DNA of 64,000 nucleotides, taken from NCBI GenBank assembly GCA_947501555.1, contig CANMWG010000001.1, forward strand, positions 2,418,001-2,482,000, in the 5' to 3' direction. A program made the translations under genes and the position numbers. Shown here in pieces: positions 29,381 through 38,529 of the stretch. Under the pieces are notes generated by a model that saw nothing but the letters and a program-made list of their open reading frames with translations, did not search any database and was not told where the DNA came from. Every line of letters begins with the position of its first letter. The stretch's first letter is position 1. Origin of the DNA: an uncultured Paracoccaceae bacterium (GTDB lineage Bacteria > Pseudomonadota > Alphaproteobacteria > Rhodobacterales > Rhodobacteraceae).

Positions 29381-29883
29381 GCGGTTGCCTTTGCCAAAGC
29401 TTGGGCCAAGGTCCCGGCAGATTGCAAATGGTGGGCGTGGCAAATGGCAATGGCCAAAGCATCAGCCGCGTCAGGGCCAGCCACCTGGACACCCGGCAAC
29501 TGCAACTTCACCATATGCAATATCTGCGCCTTATCCGCATGGCCCACACCAACGACTGCCTTTTTAACGGCATTGGGGGCATATTCACCCACCGGCAACC
29601 CGGCCTGCGCCGGAACCAGCATGGCGATGCCGCGGGCCTGACCCAACTTCAACGTCCCCGCACCATCCTTGTTGACAAACGTCTGCTCCACAGCGGCAGC
29701 CGTTGGGACATGGAGGGCAACCACCTCCGTCAACTGGTCATGCAATGACAGCAACCGGACCGCGAGGTCATTGCCGAATGAACGACAAATCCCGTTGGCC
29801 ACATGGGTTACCCGGGAACCAGACACCTCAATCACCCCCCAGCCCATATTGCGTAGGCCCGGATCGATCCCCAAAACACGCAT
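29377..29883 (-). CDS. ruvC: RuvC Holliday-junction resolvase
   Basis: A protein of 168 residues. It starts [10 protein letters not shown], with catalytic Asp7, and carries the acidic residues of the RNase H fold in VEQTFVNKD and in the [14 protein letters not shown] helix. It cuts Holliday junctions moved by RuvAB. The ATG at 29883 has GAGG six bases before it. It is the first gene of a ruvCAB operon. Confidence 0.95.
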   Translation of the reverse strand: MRVLGIDPGLRNMGWGVIEVSGSRVTHVANGICRSFGNDLAVRLLSLHDQLTEVVALHVPTAAAVEQTFVNKDGAGTLKLGQARGIAMLVPAQAGLPVGEYAPNAVKKAVVGVGHADKAQILHMVKLQLPGVQVAGPDAADALAIAICHAHHLQSAGTLAQALAKATA

Positions 29884-30192
29884 CGCTCGCCTCATTTCTT
29901 CTTTGCTACACATGGGCTAGCACAAAAGGCGAACAAAGACCAAGAGCGTTTCAAAACAGGGGCTTGGCAGAGGTAACACGACAATAGGCCAGAGACGCCA
30001 ATTTACTGCTCAAAAGCGACAACATTAAACTTTTGTAAATAAAGGGTTTATGGCAGCAATTGCACAAAATTAAGGCATGATGTGAACGCATATGTCCCTT
30101 GCCAAAATGTCACTAGTCACAGCGACAAAAGGCTCCTAGATGCCACCTATCGAGACAACGCAGCACAGCTGCACCAAAAAAGGATGATGGCT
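29884..30192. promoter_or_regulatory. Divergent promoter region of ruvCAB and the DUF1127 gene
   Basis: About 309 bases with no gene. The right half is AT-rich and likely holds the DUF1127 promoter, but no consensus pair was clear. A weak SOS-like site lies at 29920-29934 (listed separately). I saw no RNA gene here. Confidence 0.4.
29920..29934. promoter_or_regulatory. Possible LexA (SOS) site before ruvC
   Basis: GCAC-N7-GAAC lies 37-51 bases upstream of the ruvC ATG. The alphaproteobacterial LexA consensus is GAAC-N7-GAAC (or its complement), so this has one mismatch. ruv genes are often SOS-regulated, which gives the only support. Confidence 0.3.
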
Positions 30193-30399
30193 ATGGCCGC
30201 TTTTGACACAACCCGCCCCTCTACCGGTCTCTCCGCAGGCCGCCCTTCAATCTTCACATCTGCCTTTGCAGCCTTGGCAGGCTGGAACGACGCGCGCGTG
30301 ACACGCCGTGAGCTGTCTAAGCTGACAGCCCGCGAATTGGACGATATCGGCCTGTGCTACGGTGACATCGAAGAAATCGCTACGCGTTCGGGCCGCTAA
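30193..30399 (+). CDS. Small DUF1127 protein
   Basis: A protein of 68 residues. After a Thr/Ser/Pro-rich start it has the DUF1127 segment with TRRELSKLTARELDDIGL and a C-terminal DIEEIA-SGR. DUF1127 proteins in Rhodobacter are small, often Arg-rich, RNA-binding or stress-induced; the specific role here is unknown. Three ATGs lie in frame (30184, 30187, 30193), and the last has AGGA at the best distance. A strong terminator follows, so it is transcribed alone. Confidence 0.85.
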   Translation: MAAFDTTRPSTGLSAGRPSIFTSAFAALAGWNDARVTRRELSKLTARELDDIGLCYGDIEEIATRSGR

Positions 30400-30440
30400 G
30401 ACACAGTTTTAGCGTTTCGACTTACGGTAACACGCTCAAG

Positions 30441-30478
30441 CGAAAGGCCGCGCCTCAGAACGAGCGCGGCCTTTTCGT
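30441..30478 (+). terminator. Terminator of the DUF1127 gene
   Basis: An 11-bp GC-rich stem (30443-30453 with 30464-30474) with a 10-nt loop and a short T tract. The stem could also serve the convergent gene on the other strand. Confidence 0.85.
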
Positions 30479-30494
30479 TTGTCGTCGTTGGAAC

Positions 30495-30845
30495 CTATTG
30501 TGACAGGACTATGTTCACACCTTCAGCAATCATAACTGTCGCTGGATCCGCTTGCATGATCCATGCACCGGCCTGTTCCATAACTGAACCTTGCTTCAAA
30601 GCGTCAACACGCTCAGCGTAACCGTCCGCACCCAGGGATGCGAAGACAAATCCCTTGAACAGAAAGCCTAGAACGATCACCGCTAAAAGACCCTTCAATG
30701 GGAACTTCGGCTTGTAGACACGGGGGCGCGCAACAATAAGACCGTCAGACGTTACAGTCTTGACTGCTCCACCGCTTGCAATGCGGTCATGGCGGCGTAC
30801 AATGCGCTTAAGGCGCTTGTCGAATGGTACGTTGGCTTGAGCCAT
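30495..30845 (-). CDS. Small single-pass membrane protein of unknown function
   Basis: A protein of 116 residues. A basic N-terminal region (KRLKRIVRRHDRIA) precedes a Pro/Lys linker, one membrane helix at about 55-75 (GLLAVIVLGFLFKGFVF) and a C-terminal segment with ALKQGSVMEQAGAWIMQADP. I do not recognise a named family. GGAGG lies six bases before the ATG at 30845, which rules out a longer start. It follows prmA on the same strand. Confidence 0.75.
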   Translation of the reverse strand: MAQANVPFDKRLKRIVRRHDRIASGGAVKTVTSDGLIVARPRVYKPKFPLKGLLAVIVLGFLFKGFVFASLGADGYAERVDALKQGSVMEQAGAWIMQADPATVMIAEGVNIVLSQ

Positions 30846-30940
30846 CAGACCCTCCAAAAAAATTAACACGAACTAACAATACGGCATTGTGTTCCAACAT
30901 TGAGACCTGAAACAAGTTATTTCGCTATGAATTTTACAGT

Positions 30941-31825
30941 TTAGGGCGACTCTGGTGGTTTTTTGCCCATCAAAAGGGTCGTCCAATCAACAATTTGCTC
31001 TTTTTGATGCAGATTGAACCCATTTTGGGCATAAATTGCGACCACCTCATCGGCCTGTTCGTTCAAAATACCTGAGAGAATCACATAACCATCATCAGCA
31101 ACAAACTGGCCCATATCAGGTGCCAAACCGATCAAAGGGCCCTTTAAAATATTGGCAAAAACAAGATCATAAGGCGCGCAGTCGGCCAGTTCAGGCGCAG
31201 CGAATCCTGCTGCAACCACACAGTCCACGCGACCGGCTAGCCCATTTGCTGCCACATTTGCTGCAGCGACCTCTACGGCAACAGGGTCAATGTCACTGGC
31301 CAAAACGGGGTCCGGCAATACTTTTGCCGCAGCCATCGCCAGCACCGCCGTACCACAGCCCACATCCACAATCTGACCGCCCGAAAATCCTTGTTCCATC
31401 AACGCGTCAAAGGCACGCAAGCATCCCAAAGTGGTCCCATGATGCCCGGTCCCAAAGGCCATCGCGGCCTCAATCCGCAAGGCGATTTTATCATCAGGCA
31501 CCTTATCGGCATCATGCGCGCCGTAGACAAAAAACCGGCCCGCTTCGACCGGCGGCAAATCACGCTGCACCTTGGACACCCAATCCTGATCGGGAATTTC
31601 CGAAATCGCAAAGGGCTTGGCGTGATGCAGGGCGGACAGAACAGCCAGCGCGCCGGCATCAGGTGGGTCCATGAAATAGGCACCGACCTCCCAAAGACCC
31701 GATCCATCCTCTATTTCAAACACACCGATACCAGTCGGCTCTGGGGTGATGTCTTCCAACGCATCCGCCAAAGCATAGGCAGGTTCTTCGCCGGTCAGCG
31801 TGGTCAGGGCAGAATATGTGGTCAT
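30941..31825 (-). CDS. prmA: PrmA ribosomal protein L11 methyltransferase
   Basis: A protein of 294 residues. The Rossmann methyltransferase motif IVDVGCGTAVLAMAAAKV and the following DIDPVAVEVAAANV, plus FANILKGPL, match PrmA. It trimethylates ribosomal protein L11 in the cytoplasm using SAM. It is the fourth gene of the leftward run msrA-phzF-SGNH-prmA. Confidence 0.9.
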   Translation of the reverse strand: MTTYSALTTLTGEEPAYALADALEDITPEPTGIGVFEIEDGSGLWEVGAYFMDPPDAGALAVLSALHHAKPFAISEIPDQDWVSKVQRDLPPVEAGRFFVYGAHDADKVPDDKIALRIEAAMAFGTGHHGTTLGCLRAFDALMEQGFSGGQIVDVGCGTAVLAMAAAKVLPDPVLASDIDPVAVEVAAANVAANGLAGRVDCVVAAGFAAPELADCAPYDLVFANILKGPLIGLAPDMGQFVADDGYVILSGILNEQADEVVAIYAQNGFNLHQKEQIVDWTTLLMGKKPPESP

Positions 31826-31855
31826 AGGGCGCGCCTTTTTCTGTGTGGCACTCCG

Positions 31856-32590
31856 TTAGGCACTGGGCCCAGGGGCGTCAAGCAATCCGGCGCGGGATAG
31901 GATCTGATCCGCTATGACCTCAGCCCAGGCATCATAGACAACCGGTCCGGGGTGGTAGCCATCTGCGGCCATATTGGATTGATCCAGACGCATATCAATT
32001 TTCACGACCACTGCGTCATTGCGCCCATCGACAAGCCGGCGGAGCGCATCATCAAACCGGGCGGCCTGACGACCCAGCACCCAGCGCAACGGCTGGGGCA
32101 AAAGCGGGAATTGCTCCATCGGAGGAACGCCAGACAGCACGACAAACCGCGCTCCGAAATCACCGGTCAAACGGTCAAGCAAAGTAGACTGCTGGGCGAT
32201 CCACCGACGCAGGCTCACCACTTTGGTTACATCGTTGACGCCCAAAGCAACCACAACGACATCATAGATCTGTTCAGGATGTGCCCGCAGCATTTGCAAG
32301 GCATCACCTGTACGGACCCCGGTCAGGGCAAGCAATTCGAACTCAACCGTCGCCACATCCGCCAAGCGACACGAAACTTGACCCAACAAGGCCTGTTCTT
32401 GCGTTTGCACCCCAACACCGGCGGCCGAGGAATCGCCCAAAACCAGCACGCGCAACGGGGGCCCCTGCCCGACCGTGCCCTTGCGTGGGCCATCAGCCTC
32501 GGGCAATTTCAACACAGTCCTGCGCAGATAGACCGCCTGCACCAAAAGCACCGGCATCAGGACAACCCGCGCCGCAAGGTCAAGGATCAC
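31856..32590 (-). CDS. SGNH/GDSL-family hydrolase
   Basis: A protein of 244 residues. An N-terminal hydrophobic segment (about 5-22) may anchor it in the membrane. The catalytic Ser is in LGDSSAAGVG (about 51-60), the block V residue in ALGVND, and Asp/His in the C-terminal DGYHPG. It is probably an esterase or lipase; the substrate is unknown. The ATG overlaps the phzF stop by four bases. Confidence 0.85.
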   Translation of the reverse strand: MILDLAARVVLMPVLLVQAVYLRRTVLKLPEADGPRKGTVGQGPPLRVLVLGDSSAAGVGVQTQEQALLGQVSCRLADVATVEFELLALTGVRTGDALQMLRAHPEQIYDVVVVALGVNDVTKVVSLRRWIAQQSTLLDRLTGDFGARFVVLSGVPPMEQFPLLPQPLRWVLGRQAARFDDALRRLVDGRNDAVVVKIDMRLDQSNMAADGYHPGPVVYDAWAEVIADQILSRAGLLDAPGPSA

Positions 32591-33429
32591 AGCGTCAGAA
32601 CCCCCTCGATCAGGATCTGCACATGGCCACCAATCTTGATCTGATCACCTGAGCGTCGCACAAACACACGGCCTTCGCGGCCCATCAACGTGCCTTGGGA
32701 CATGGTCAGATCGCGGATTAAGCGGCCCTCTGCATGCATCCATTGGACAATCGCAGCATTCAGCGAGCCGGTGATAGGATCTTCTGACATACCGCTTGAT
32801 GGGGCCAGGTTGCGAACCTCGTAATCAACGGGTGATCCATCCGGATAGGGGCCAACAACGCCCAGCGCGACAAACGTGGGCCAGGCGACGCGGGCGGCGT
32901 CAATGGCCAAAACATCCGCCGCTGACTGCAGCTCCAACACCTGCCACACCGGGCCATTGTCCAGTTGCGCACAGCGGACGACCTGCGCAGGATCCAACCC
33001 TAAGGCCTGGATCAACCGGGTCTGATCAGCCTGCGGCAAAGGGGCAACGCCCGTCGGTGGGGCAACAAAGGCAGAGACGTCGCCCGCGACATCAATCTCA
33101 ACCAAACCAATCTGACACTCTTGCCAAACGGTGTCCTGCGACTTGGCGACACCACCGGCATGCAGCCATGCAGCACAGCTGCCCAAGGTGGGGTGGCCCG
33201 CAAAAGGCATCTCACGGCCAGGGGTGAAAATACGCACGGCGTAGTCGGCGGCAGGATCGGTTGGCGGTAGCAGAAAGGTCGTTTCAGCCAGATTGGTCCA
33301 TGCGGCAAACGCCTGCATTTCAGTGTCCGTCATGCCTTCTGCGTCCAGAACAACGGCCAAGCCGTTGCCCTTTGTGGGGGCTGCCGAAAACACATCACAT
33401 TGGATAAATCGCCTAGACACCAACGCCAA
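32587..33429 (-). CDS. PhzF-family isomerase/epimerase-like protein
   Basis: A protein of about 280 residues. It has the PhzF N-terminal block [17 protein letters not shown], the catalytic Glu in NLAETTFLL, the [18 protein letters not shown] motif and the second-domain [11 protein letters not shown]. The family isomerises small diene acids; the real substrate is unknown. The start is uncertain: TTG at 33429 or GTG at 33420. Either way it overlaps the end of msrA, so the two are coupled. Confidence 0.85.
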   Translation of the reverse strand: MALVSRRFIQCDVFSAAPTKGNGLAVVLDAEGMTDTEMQAFAAWTNLAETTFLLPPTDPAADYAVRIFTPGREMPFAGHPTLGSCAAWLHAGGVAKSQDTVWQECQIGLVEIDVAGDVSAFVAPPTGVAPLPQADQTRLIQALGLDPAQVVRCAQLDNGPVWQVLELQSAADVLAIDAARVAWPTFVALGVVGPYPDGSPVDYEVRNLAPSSGMSEDPITGSLNAAIVQWMHAEGRLIRDLTMSQGTLMGREGRVFVRRSGDQIKIGGHVQILIEGVLTL

Positions 33430-34063
33430 TCGGACAGGTCACGCCTGTCCCCCCAATACCGCAATATCCTGCAGGGTTCTTAGCCAGATACTGCTGGTGA
33501 TAATCTTCGGCAAAATAGAAGGTGGGGGCAGAAATGATCTCAGTCGTGATCGCACCATATCCAGCCTCTGATAGACGCGGTGCAAATGCGGTCTTGGACG
33601 CCTCAGCGGCAGCCTGATGCGTGTCCGAATAGGTGTAAATGCCCGAACGATACTGGGTGCCTGCATCATTGCCCTGACGCATGCCTTGGGTCGGGTCATG
33701 ACCTTCCCAGAAAACTTGCAACAGCTGGTCATATGAAATGACGGATGGGTCGTAGACAACGCGGACAACCTCATTGTGGCCTGTCTTACCGGTGCAGACC
33801 TCTTCATAGGTTGCATTTTCGGTATAGCCGCCCGCATATCCGACCATTGTCGACGTCACACCGTCAAGCGCCCAGAACATCCGTTCAACGCCCCAAAAAC
33901 AGCCCATGCCAAACATGGCTACCTCTTGGCCTGCAGGAACATCCGCGGTCAGCGGGGTGCCATAGATGAAATGTGCATCTGCAGTCGGGATCGGTGTGGG
34001 GCGGCCCGGCAAGGCAGCAGATTGTGCCACCATCTCAGACTTGGATCGGTTCATGAAAAACAT
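33413..34063 (-). CDS. msrA: MsrA peptide methionine sulfoxide reductase
   Basis: A protein of 216 residues. The catalytic Cys55 is in [10 protein letters not shown]. The family core continues with [17 protein letters not shown] and YRSGIY, and the tail holds two further Cys (GYCG, TCPIG) that can act as resolving residues. It repairs methionine-S-sulfoxide. The ATG at 34063 is chosen because GGAG is seven bases upstream and the family starts there; upstream residues to 34204 look random. It is the first gene of the leftward operon. Confidence 0.95.
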   Translation of the reverse strand: MFFMNRSKSEMVAQSAALPGRPTPIPTADAHFIYGTPLTADVPAGQEVAMFGMGCFWGVERMFWALDGVTSTMVGYAGGYTENATYEEVCTGKTGHNEVVRVVYDPSVISYDQLLQVFWEGHDPTQGMRQGNDAGTQYRSGIYTYSDTHQAAAEASKTAFAPRLSEAGYGAITTEIISAPTFYFAEDYHQQYLAKNPAGYCGIGGTGVTCPIGVGV

Positions 34064-34237
34064 CAGCAAGCTCCATCGTGTTTGGACATAGATAGGATGT
34101 TTTGTGACGGTGACCAAGGGGCGCTGCTTGACGGTGCTCTTGAACACGACAACATATGCATCTGTGACCCTTCTGTTGGACGTTATATCAGACCAAGTTC
34201 TCATTCATTTTTTGAATACCCACTTTGGAGGCATAAT

Positions 34238-34861
34238 ATGGATCGTGTGAATTTCACCCAAATGAAAGACGGCACCAAGGAAGATTATGAGTTCCTGACC
34301 GCACATGAGATTGACTATACGAAGGGGACTGCCGATCGGTTGCTGCGCGCGCTTGAGCATCTTGATGAGGGTCTTTCAGGATATCAAATCACTCGCCTAG
34401 AACATTCGACACAATCTGCGACCCGCGCTTGGCGCGATGGGGCCGATATTGACTGGGTTGTGTCTACACTTTTGCATGACATCGGGGATATTTTTGCACC
34501 CTACAATCACGATGAATATGCCGCCACGATCCTAAAGCCATTTGTCCGCGAGCAATGCCGCTGGTGTGTTGAAACCCATGGCGACTTTCAGATGCTATAT
34601 TACGGACAACATCTTGAAGGGTTCGATCAGAACAAGCGTGAACGCCACCGGGGCGCAAAGTACTTCGAAGATTGTGCCGAGTTCTGTGAACGGTGGGATC
34701 AAGCGAGTTTCGATCCGAAATACGACACACTGCCGCTCGCGTTTTTTGCGCCAATGGTGCATGAAGTGTTTGCTCGCAAACCCTACGATCCAAATGTCAC
34801 GCAGGCTGCAGATCAACCACTTACAGTGCCTGAAATCGCCGCTCAACGCGCCAAGGCATAG
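34238..34861 (+). CDS. HD-domain protein, probable mixed-valent diiron oxygenase (PhnZ/MIOX-like)
   Basis: A protein of 207 residues. The HD-domain metal ligands appear as His56 (LEHSTQSA), His80-Asp81 (LLHDIGD), His91 (NHDEYAA), His114 (VETHGDF) and Asp154 (ERWDQAS). Their order and spacing agree with the six-ligand site of PhnZ-type oxygenases (HD family, two irons) rather than plain HD phosphohydrolases. No phosphonate genes are nearby, so the substrate is open. The ATG at 34238 has GGAGG ahead. It diverges from msrA. Confidence 0.7.
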   Translation: MDRVNFTQMKDGTKEDYEFLTAHEIDYTKGTADRLLRALEHLDEGLSGYQITRLEHSTQSATRAWRDGADIDWVVSTLLHDIGDIFAPYNHDEYAATILKPFVREQCRWCVETHGDFQMLYYGQHLEGFDQNKRERHRGAKYFEDCAEFCERWDQASFDPKYDTLPLAFFAPMVHEVFARKPYDPNVTQAADQPLTVPEIAAQRAKA

Positions 34862-35067
34862 TCACGTTGGGGATAAATTACGCTCCCACGTTGGGTCCTT
34901 GACCAGCTCTGAAGGTGGCAGGCATTGCGTAAGGCGGCGCAGATTCTTCCAGGTAGGTTGCCGTTAGTCCTAATTATCTTGAAAGATCGGTTTTTCCACA
35001 CTGCAGTCATCCGATCCGCAGAATTGCGGCTCGGCGCACCAAGGTCCACTTCGGGGAAGCAGATGCT

Positions 35068-36021
35068 TCATCTACAAAATTCCCCTTCCATGATTTCACC
35101 TCCGTTTGTGACGGTGCTGGTGAGAAAATCATAACAATCTGGCGTGCCCGATGGCGCGTACCTGATGTAGTAACCCTGTCCCTGATAGCCGTAGTCCATG
35201 CTTCGGCTTCCGTCGGCATTTTGTGTAAAGACCAAGTCTTCTACGCCTCCAGGCGGTGGGCTACCCGGCTCTGCGCCGCCACCTGTCGCGGCAGTAAGCG
35301 GTCTGACACGTGGCAGCCGATCAAAATCAGCGACATTACCCATAAGGCATTGAACGATATAAGGCGCATCCTGAGATGTATGGTAACGGTACCCAAAGAC
35401 ATCGTCGGCTTGCCCGTTGCATATGTCTAACACACCATCGGCGATGGTCGTTCCGTCAGGATTGGCCTCGCCGTAAATTGGAAAGCCGTCAAAGGCCCAG
35501 CCGATAATGGCATCAGGCCCGGCATTTTCCATCTGTGCGATCATACACGTTGGCGCGATGTGATAGTGGTAGTCATCGCCGCGCCCCGCATGCCCGCCAC
35601 AGATATCCAACTGGCCGGTTTGCAGCGTGTCATGCTGTGCCTGATGGTGGGCCAGATCAGCCTCGCTCATCTCGCCTCCACCAGTGTAGTCATAGATCGG
35701 CACCCCATTCACTGCCACGCCGAGTGCGGCGTCGCGGGTCAGGGGTGTGCCGCTCAATTCCGGCTCCAATAATATCGGCGCACCGTATTCGGCGGGCACG
35801 GGCACCTGTTCATTAGTCCCGGTGATACCGGTCATCATGTCATGGTCCGGATAAGTGTCAGACGTTAAAGTCGCGTGCGTGTCCGAACAAGTCACGGTGA
35901 CACTGTCGCCGAACCCCGCCTCATCGACCGAGGCCGCGACTGCGGCACAATGATCTTCATGTGCCAAGGTAGCGGTTGCAAAGAAGCAGAGAAGTGGAAC
36001 TAAAGCGAAGGAACGGTTCAT
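35068..36021 (-). CDS. Exported YHYH-domain protein (copy 1)
   Basis: A protein of 317 residues. A signal peptide ends in ATLA, so cleavage after residue 20 would leave His21-Glu22 as the mature N-terminus. The YHYH motif is at 151-154, preceded by the GH motif seven residues earlier, and followed by GWAFDGFPIYG and LDICNG. The domain's function is unknown; it may bind metal because of its many His and Cys. The ATG at 36021 has AAAGG at suitable distance. A second copy lies at 40305. Confidence 0.82.
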   Translation of the reverse strand: MNRSFALVPLLCFFATATLAHEDHCAAVAASVDEAGFGDSVTVTCSDTHATLTSDTYPDHDMMTGITGTNEQVPVPAEYGAPILLEPELSGTPLTRDAALGVAVNGVPIYDYTGGGEMSEADLAHHQAQHDTLQTGQLDICGGHAGRGDDYHYHIAPTCMIAQMENAGPDAIIGWAFDGFPIYGEANPDGTTIADGVLDICNGQADDVFGYRYHTSQDAPYIVQCLMGNVADFDRLPRVRPLTAATGGGAEPGSPPPGGVEDLVFTQNADGSRSMDYGYQGQGYYIRYAPSGTPDCYDFLTSTVTNGGEIMEGEFCR

Positions 36022-36282
36022 GGTGCCAGCCTTTCCGAGACGGATCATTCAATGCTTAAACGGACCCAGGCTACATTTCCGTCACGAAAAGCATTACCTG
36101 ACACCGCAAGCGCTAAGCCAAAACAGAACGATCATCTGGATGGCTTCAAACCGGACCCTATGCCGTGCCAAATGACATATAGCAGACATTTTGGGCTATG
36201 CGGCGAAGTTCTGCTTGGTCCCACATACTTTGACGGTGCGTTGATGGGTTCGGAACGACTTACGATACCGGCCAATCAAAAC

Positions 36283-38529
36283 CTACTTTCGCTTCCGTTT
36301 CACCTTTCGCGCCGTCTTCGCCGCCTTTTTCCGGGCTGACCCGACCTTGCGCCGTGGTGGTTTGCCTCGCCCTTGCGTGGGCCCGCGCGGCACCGCTCGG
36401 TCTTCAAGCGTGATCAGCTCCACGATCAACCCGCCTGTCACCGGTGCGGCTTCGGCCAGTTTGACGGTTACCCTTTGCCCCAGCCCAATCACCATACCGG
36501 TATCGGAGCCCATCAAGGTCTGGCTCTCGGCATCATAGTGAAAATACTCGCGTCCAAGCGTGCGGATAGGGATCATTCCATCAGCGCCGGTTTCATCCAG
36601 CTTCACAAAAACCCCAAACTTGGCGATCCCGCTGATCCGGCCTGTCAATTCCGCGCCAATCCGGTCAGACAGGAAGGCCGCTAGATAGCGATCGGTCGTG
36701 TCTCGTTCTGCGGTCATCGACCGGCGTTCGGTGTCGCTGATCAGCTTGGCGGTCTCGGCCAGATGCTCTACATCCCAAGGGCTGAGCCCATCGTTCCCCC
36801 AACCGTGTGAGGCAATCAGCGCCCGATGCACGATCAGGTCGGAATAGCGCCGAATAGGTGAGGTGAAATGGGCATAAGCGCGCAACGCCAGTCCAAAATG
36901 CCCGAAGTTTTCGGGGTTGTAATAGGCCTGCGTCATGGAGCGGAGCGTGGCCATATTGATCAGTTCCGCATTCTCGGTCCCCGCCGCACCCACCAGCAGT
37001 TTGTTGAGATGGGCGGTCTTCAAAACCTGTCCCTTGGCCAGCACCAGACCTGAAGCCGTGGCGACCTCGCGCAAAGCTTCCAATTTCTCAGGGCTGGGTT
37101 CTTCATGCACACGGAATAGCAGCGGGGATTTCTTGGCGATCAATGTCTCAGCGGCGGCGACGTTCGCCAAGACCATGAATTCCTCGATCAACCGATGCGC
37201 ATCAAGCCGTTCCTTATACTGAACAGAGGTCACCTTGCCGATGTCGTCCAAGACGATCTGCCGCTCTGGCAGGTCCAGCTCTAACGGCTGACGTTGCGCA
37301 CGCGCTTTGGTCAGCGCGCCATAGGCGGCATAAAGCGGGCGAATGATCTCATCCAGCAATGGGGTGACCTTGTCATTCGGGCGGCCATCCATCGCCTCTT
37401 GCACTTCTTCGTAATTCAACGAGGCTGCGGACTTCATCAAACCGCGATGGAATTCATGCGCTATCTTATTGCCTGCCGCATCAATGCGCATGGCAACGGC
37501 CAGACAGGCGCGTTCGACCCCTTCATGCAGGGAAGAGAGGTCACCGGACAACCGATCCGGCAGCATTGGCACCACACGGTCCGGGAAATACGTCGAATTG
37601 CCGCGTTTGCGCCCTTCGCGGTCCAGCTCAGACCCCGGCGTGACGTAATGGGCGACATCAGCAATCGCGACCCAGATGGTGAAATCACCGTTGTCATGGG
37701 TTTCAACAAAACAAGCATCATCGTGATCGCGGGCATCCCAAGGGTCAATCGTGACCAAGGGCATATCGCGCAGATCTGTCCGGCCTTTTAGCCCGGCAGG
37801 TGTGGCGACATCCGCCTCGGCCACCACCTCATCTGGGAAATGATCAGGGATGCCGTGCTGATGGATCGCAATCAACGACACCGCGCGCGGTTCAGTTGGG
37901 TCACCTAAACGGGCCACGATCCGGGCCTTTGGCAGACCCATACGACCTTTGGGGCCAGCCTGCTCCGCTTCAACCAATTCGCCATCTTTTGCGCCACCGG
38001 TGGCACCGGCGGCCACGGTCCATTGTTTGTCTGATCCTTTGTCGATGGGCAGCACACGCCCCCCTTCAGAGCCCGCCCGAAACACGCCCAATATCCGCTG
38101 CGGATTGGTGCCGATCCGGCGGATCATGCGGGCAGTATGGGAATGGGCCTCGGTCTTATCGACGGTCAAACGACCCAGAATGCGGTCACCCGGACCCAAT
38201 GCGGGATCGGACGACCGGAGCATCATCAAAATGCGGGGCTCGGGACCCTTGCCGGTCCATTCCAAGGGGCGCGCAAACAGATCACCATCCGCGTCGGGGC
38301 CTGTGACCTCAAGCACGGAGACCGGCGGCAATTCCTCGGCATCGCGATAGGAACTGCGACGCTTGGCCAATTTGCCTTCATCCTGCAGCTCTTTGAGCAG
38401 GCGTTTGAGATCAATCCGGGCAGCGCCCTTGATGCCAAAAGCCTTGGCGATATCGCGTTTGGCGGTTTTGGTTGGGTTCTCGGATATCCAGGTGAGAATT
38501 TCGGACTTTGAGGGAATACGTGTTGTCAT
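36283..38529 (-). CDS. rnr: Ribonuclease R
   Basis: A protein of 748 residues. An N-terminal helix-turn-helix is followed by cold-shock and RNB domains with the catalytic segment IDPWDARDHDDACF (several Asp), and a C-terminal S1 domain near 620-700 (SGIAKFGVFVKLDETGADG). A basic tail ends it. It degrades structured RNA 3' to 5'. The start at 38529 matches the family (MTTRIPSKSEI); the frame to 38664 adds unlikely residues. A repeated 40-bp GTAC module lies about 70 bases upstream. Confidence 0.95.
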   Translation of the reverse strand: MTTRIPSKSEILTWISENPTKTAKRDIAKAFGIKGAARIDLKRLLKELQDEGKLAKRRSSYRDAEELPPVSVLEVTGPDADGDLFARPLEWTGKGPEPRILMMLRSSDPALGPGDRILGRLTVDKTEAHSHTARMIRRIGTNPQRILGVFRAGSEGGRVLPIDKGSDKQWTVAAGATGGAKDGELVEAEQAGPKGRMGLPKARIVARLGDPTEPRAVSLIAIHQHGIPDHFPDEVVAEADVATPAGLKGRTDLRDMPLVTIDPWDARDHDDACFVETHDNGDFTIWVAIADVAHYVTPGSELDREGRKRGNSTYFPDRVVPMLPDRLSGDLSSLHEGVERACLAVAMRIDAAGNKIAHEFHRGLMKSAASLNYEEVQEAMDGRPNDKVTPLLDEIIRPLYAAYGALTKARAQRQPLELDLPERQIVLDDIGKVTSVQYKERLDAHRLIEEFMVLANVAAAETLIAKKSPLLFRVHEEPSPEKLEALREVATASGLVLAKGQVLKTAHLNKLLVGAAGTENAELINMATLRSMTQAYYNPENFGHFGLALRAYAHFTSPIRRYSDLIVHRALIASHGWGNDGLSPWDVEHLAETAKLISDTERRSMTAERDTTDRYLAAFLSDRIGAELTGRISGIAKFGVFVKLDETGADGMIPIRTLGREYFHYDAESQTLMGSDTGMVIGLGQRVTVKLAEAAPVTGGLIVELITLEDRAVPRGPTQGRGKPPRRKVGSARKKAAKTARKVKRKRK

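Noticed and set aside
34862..35067. Intergenic stretch with CACGTTGGG repeats and fragments such as GGCGGCGCAG, like one at 48175
   Set aside because: The repeats are short and imperfect, so I cannot tell a decayed element from chance.
36052..36339. A 95-residue forward frame upstream of the first YHYH gene
   Set aside because: It runs into the end of rnr on the other strand, has no ribosome site and no recognisable sequence, so it is probably accidental.
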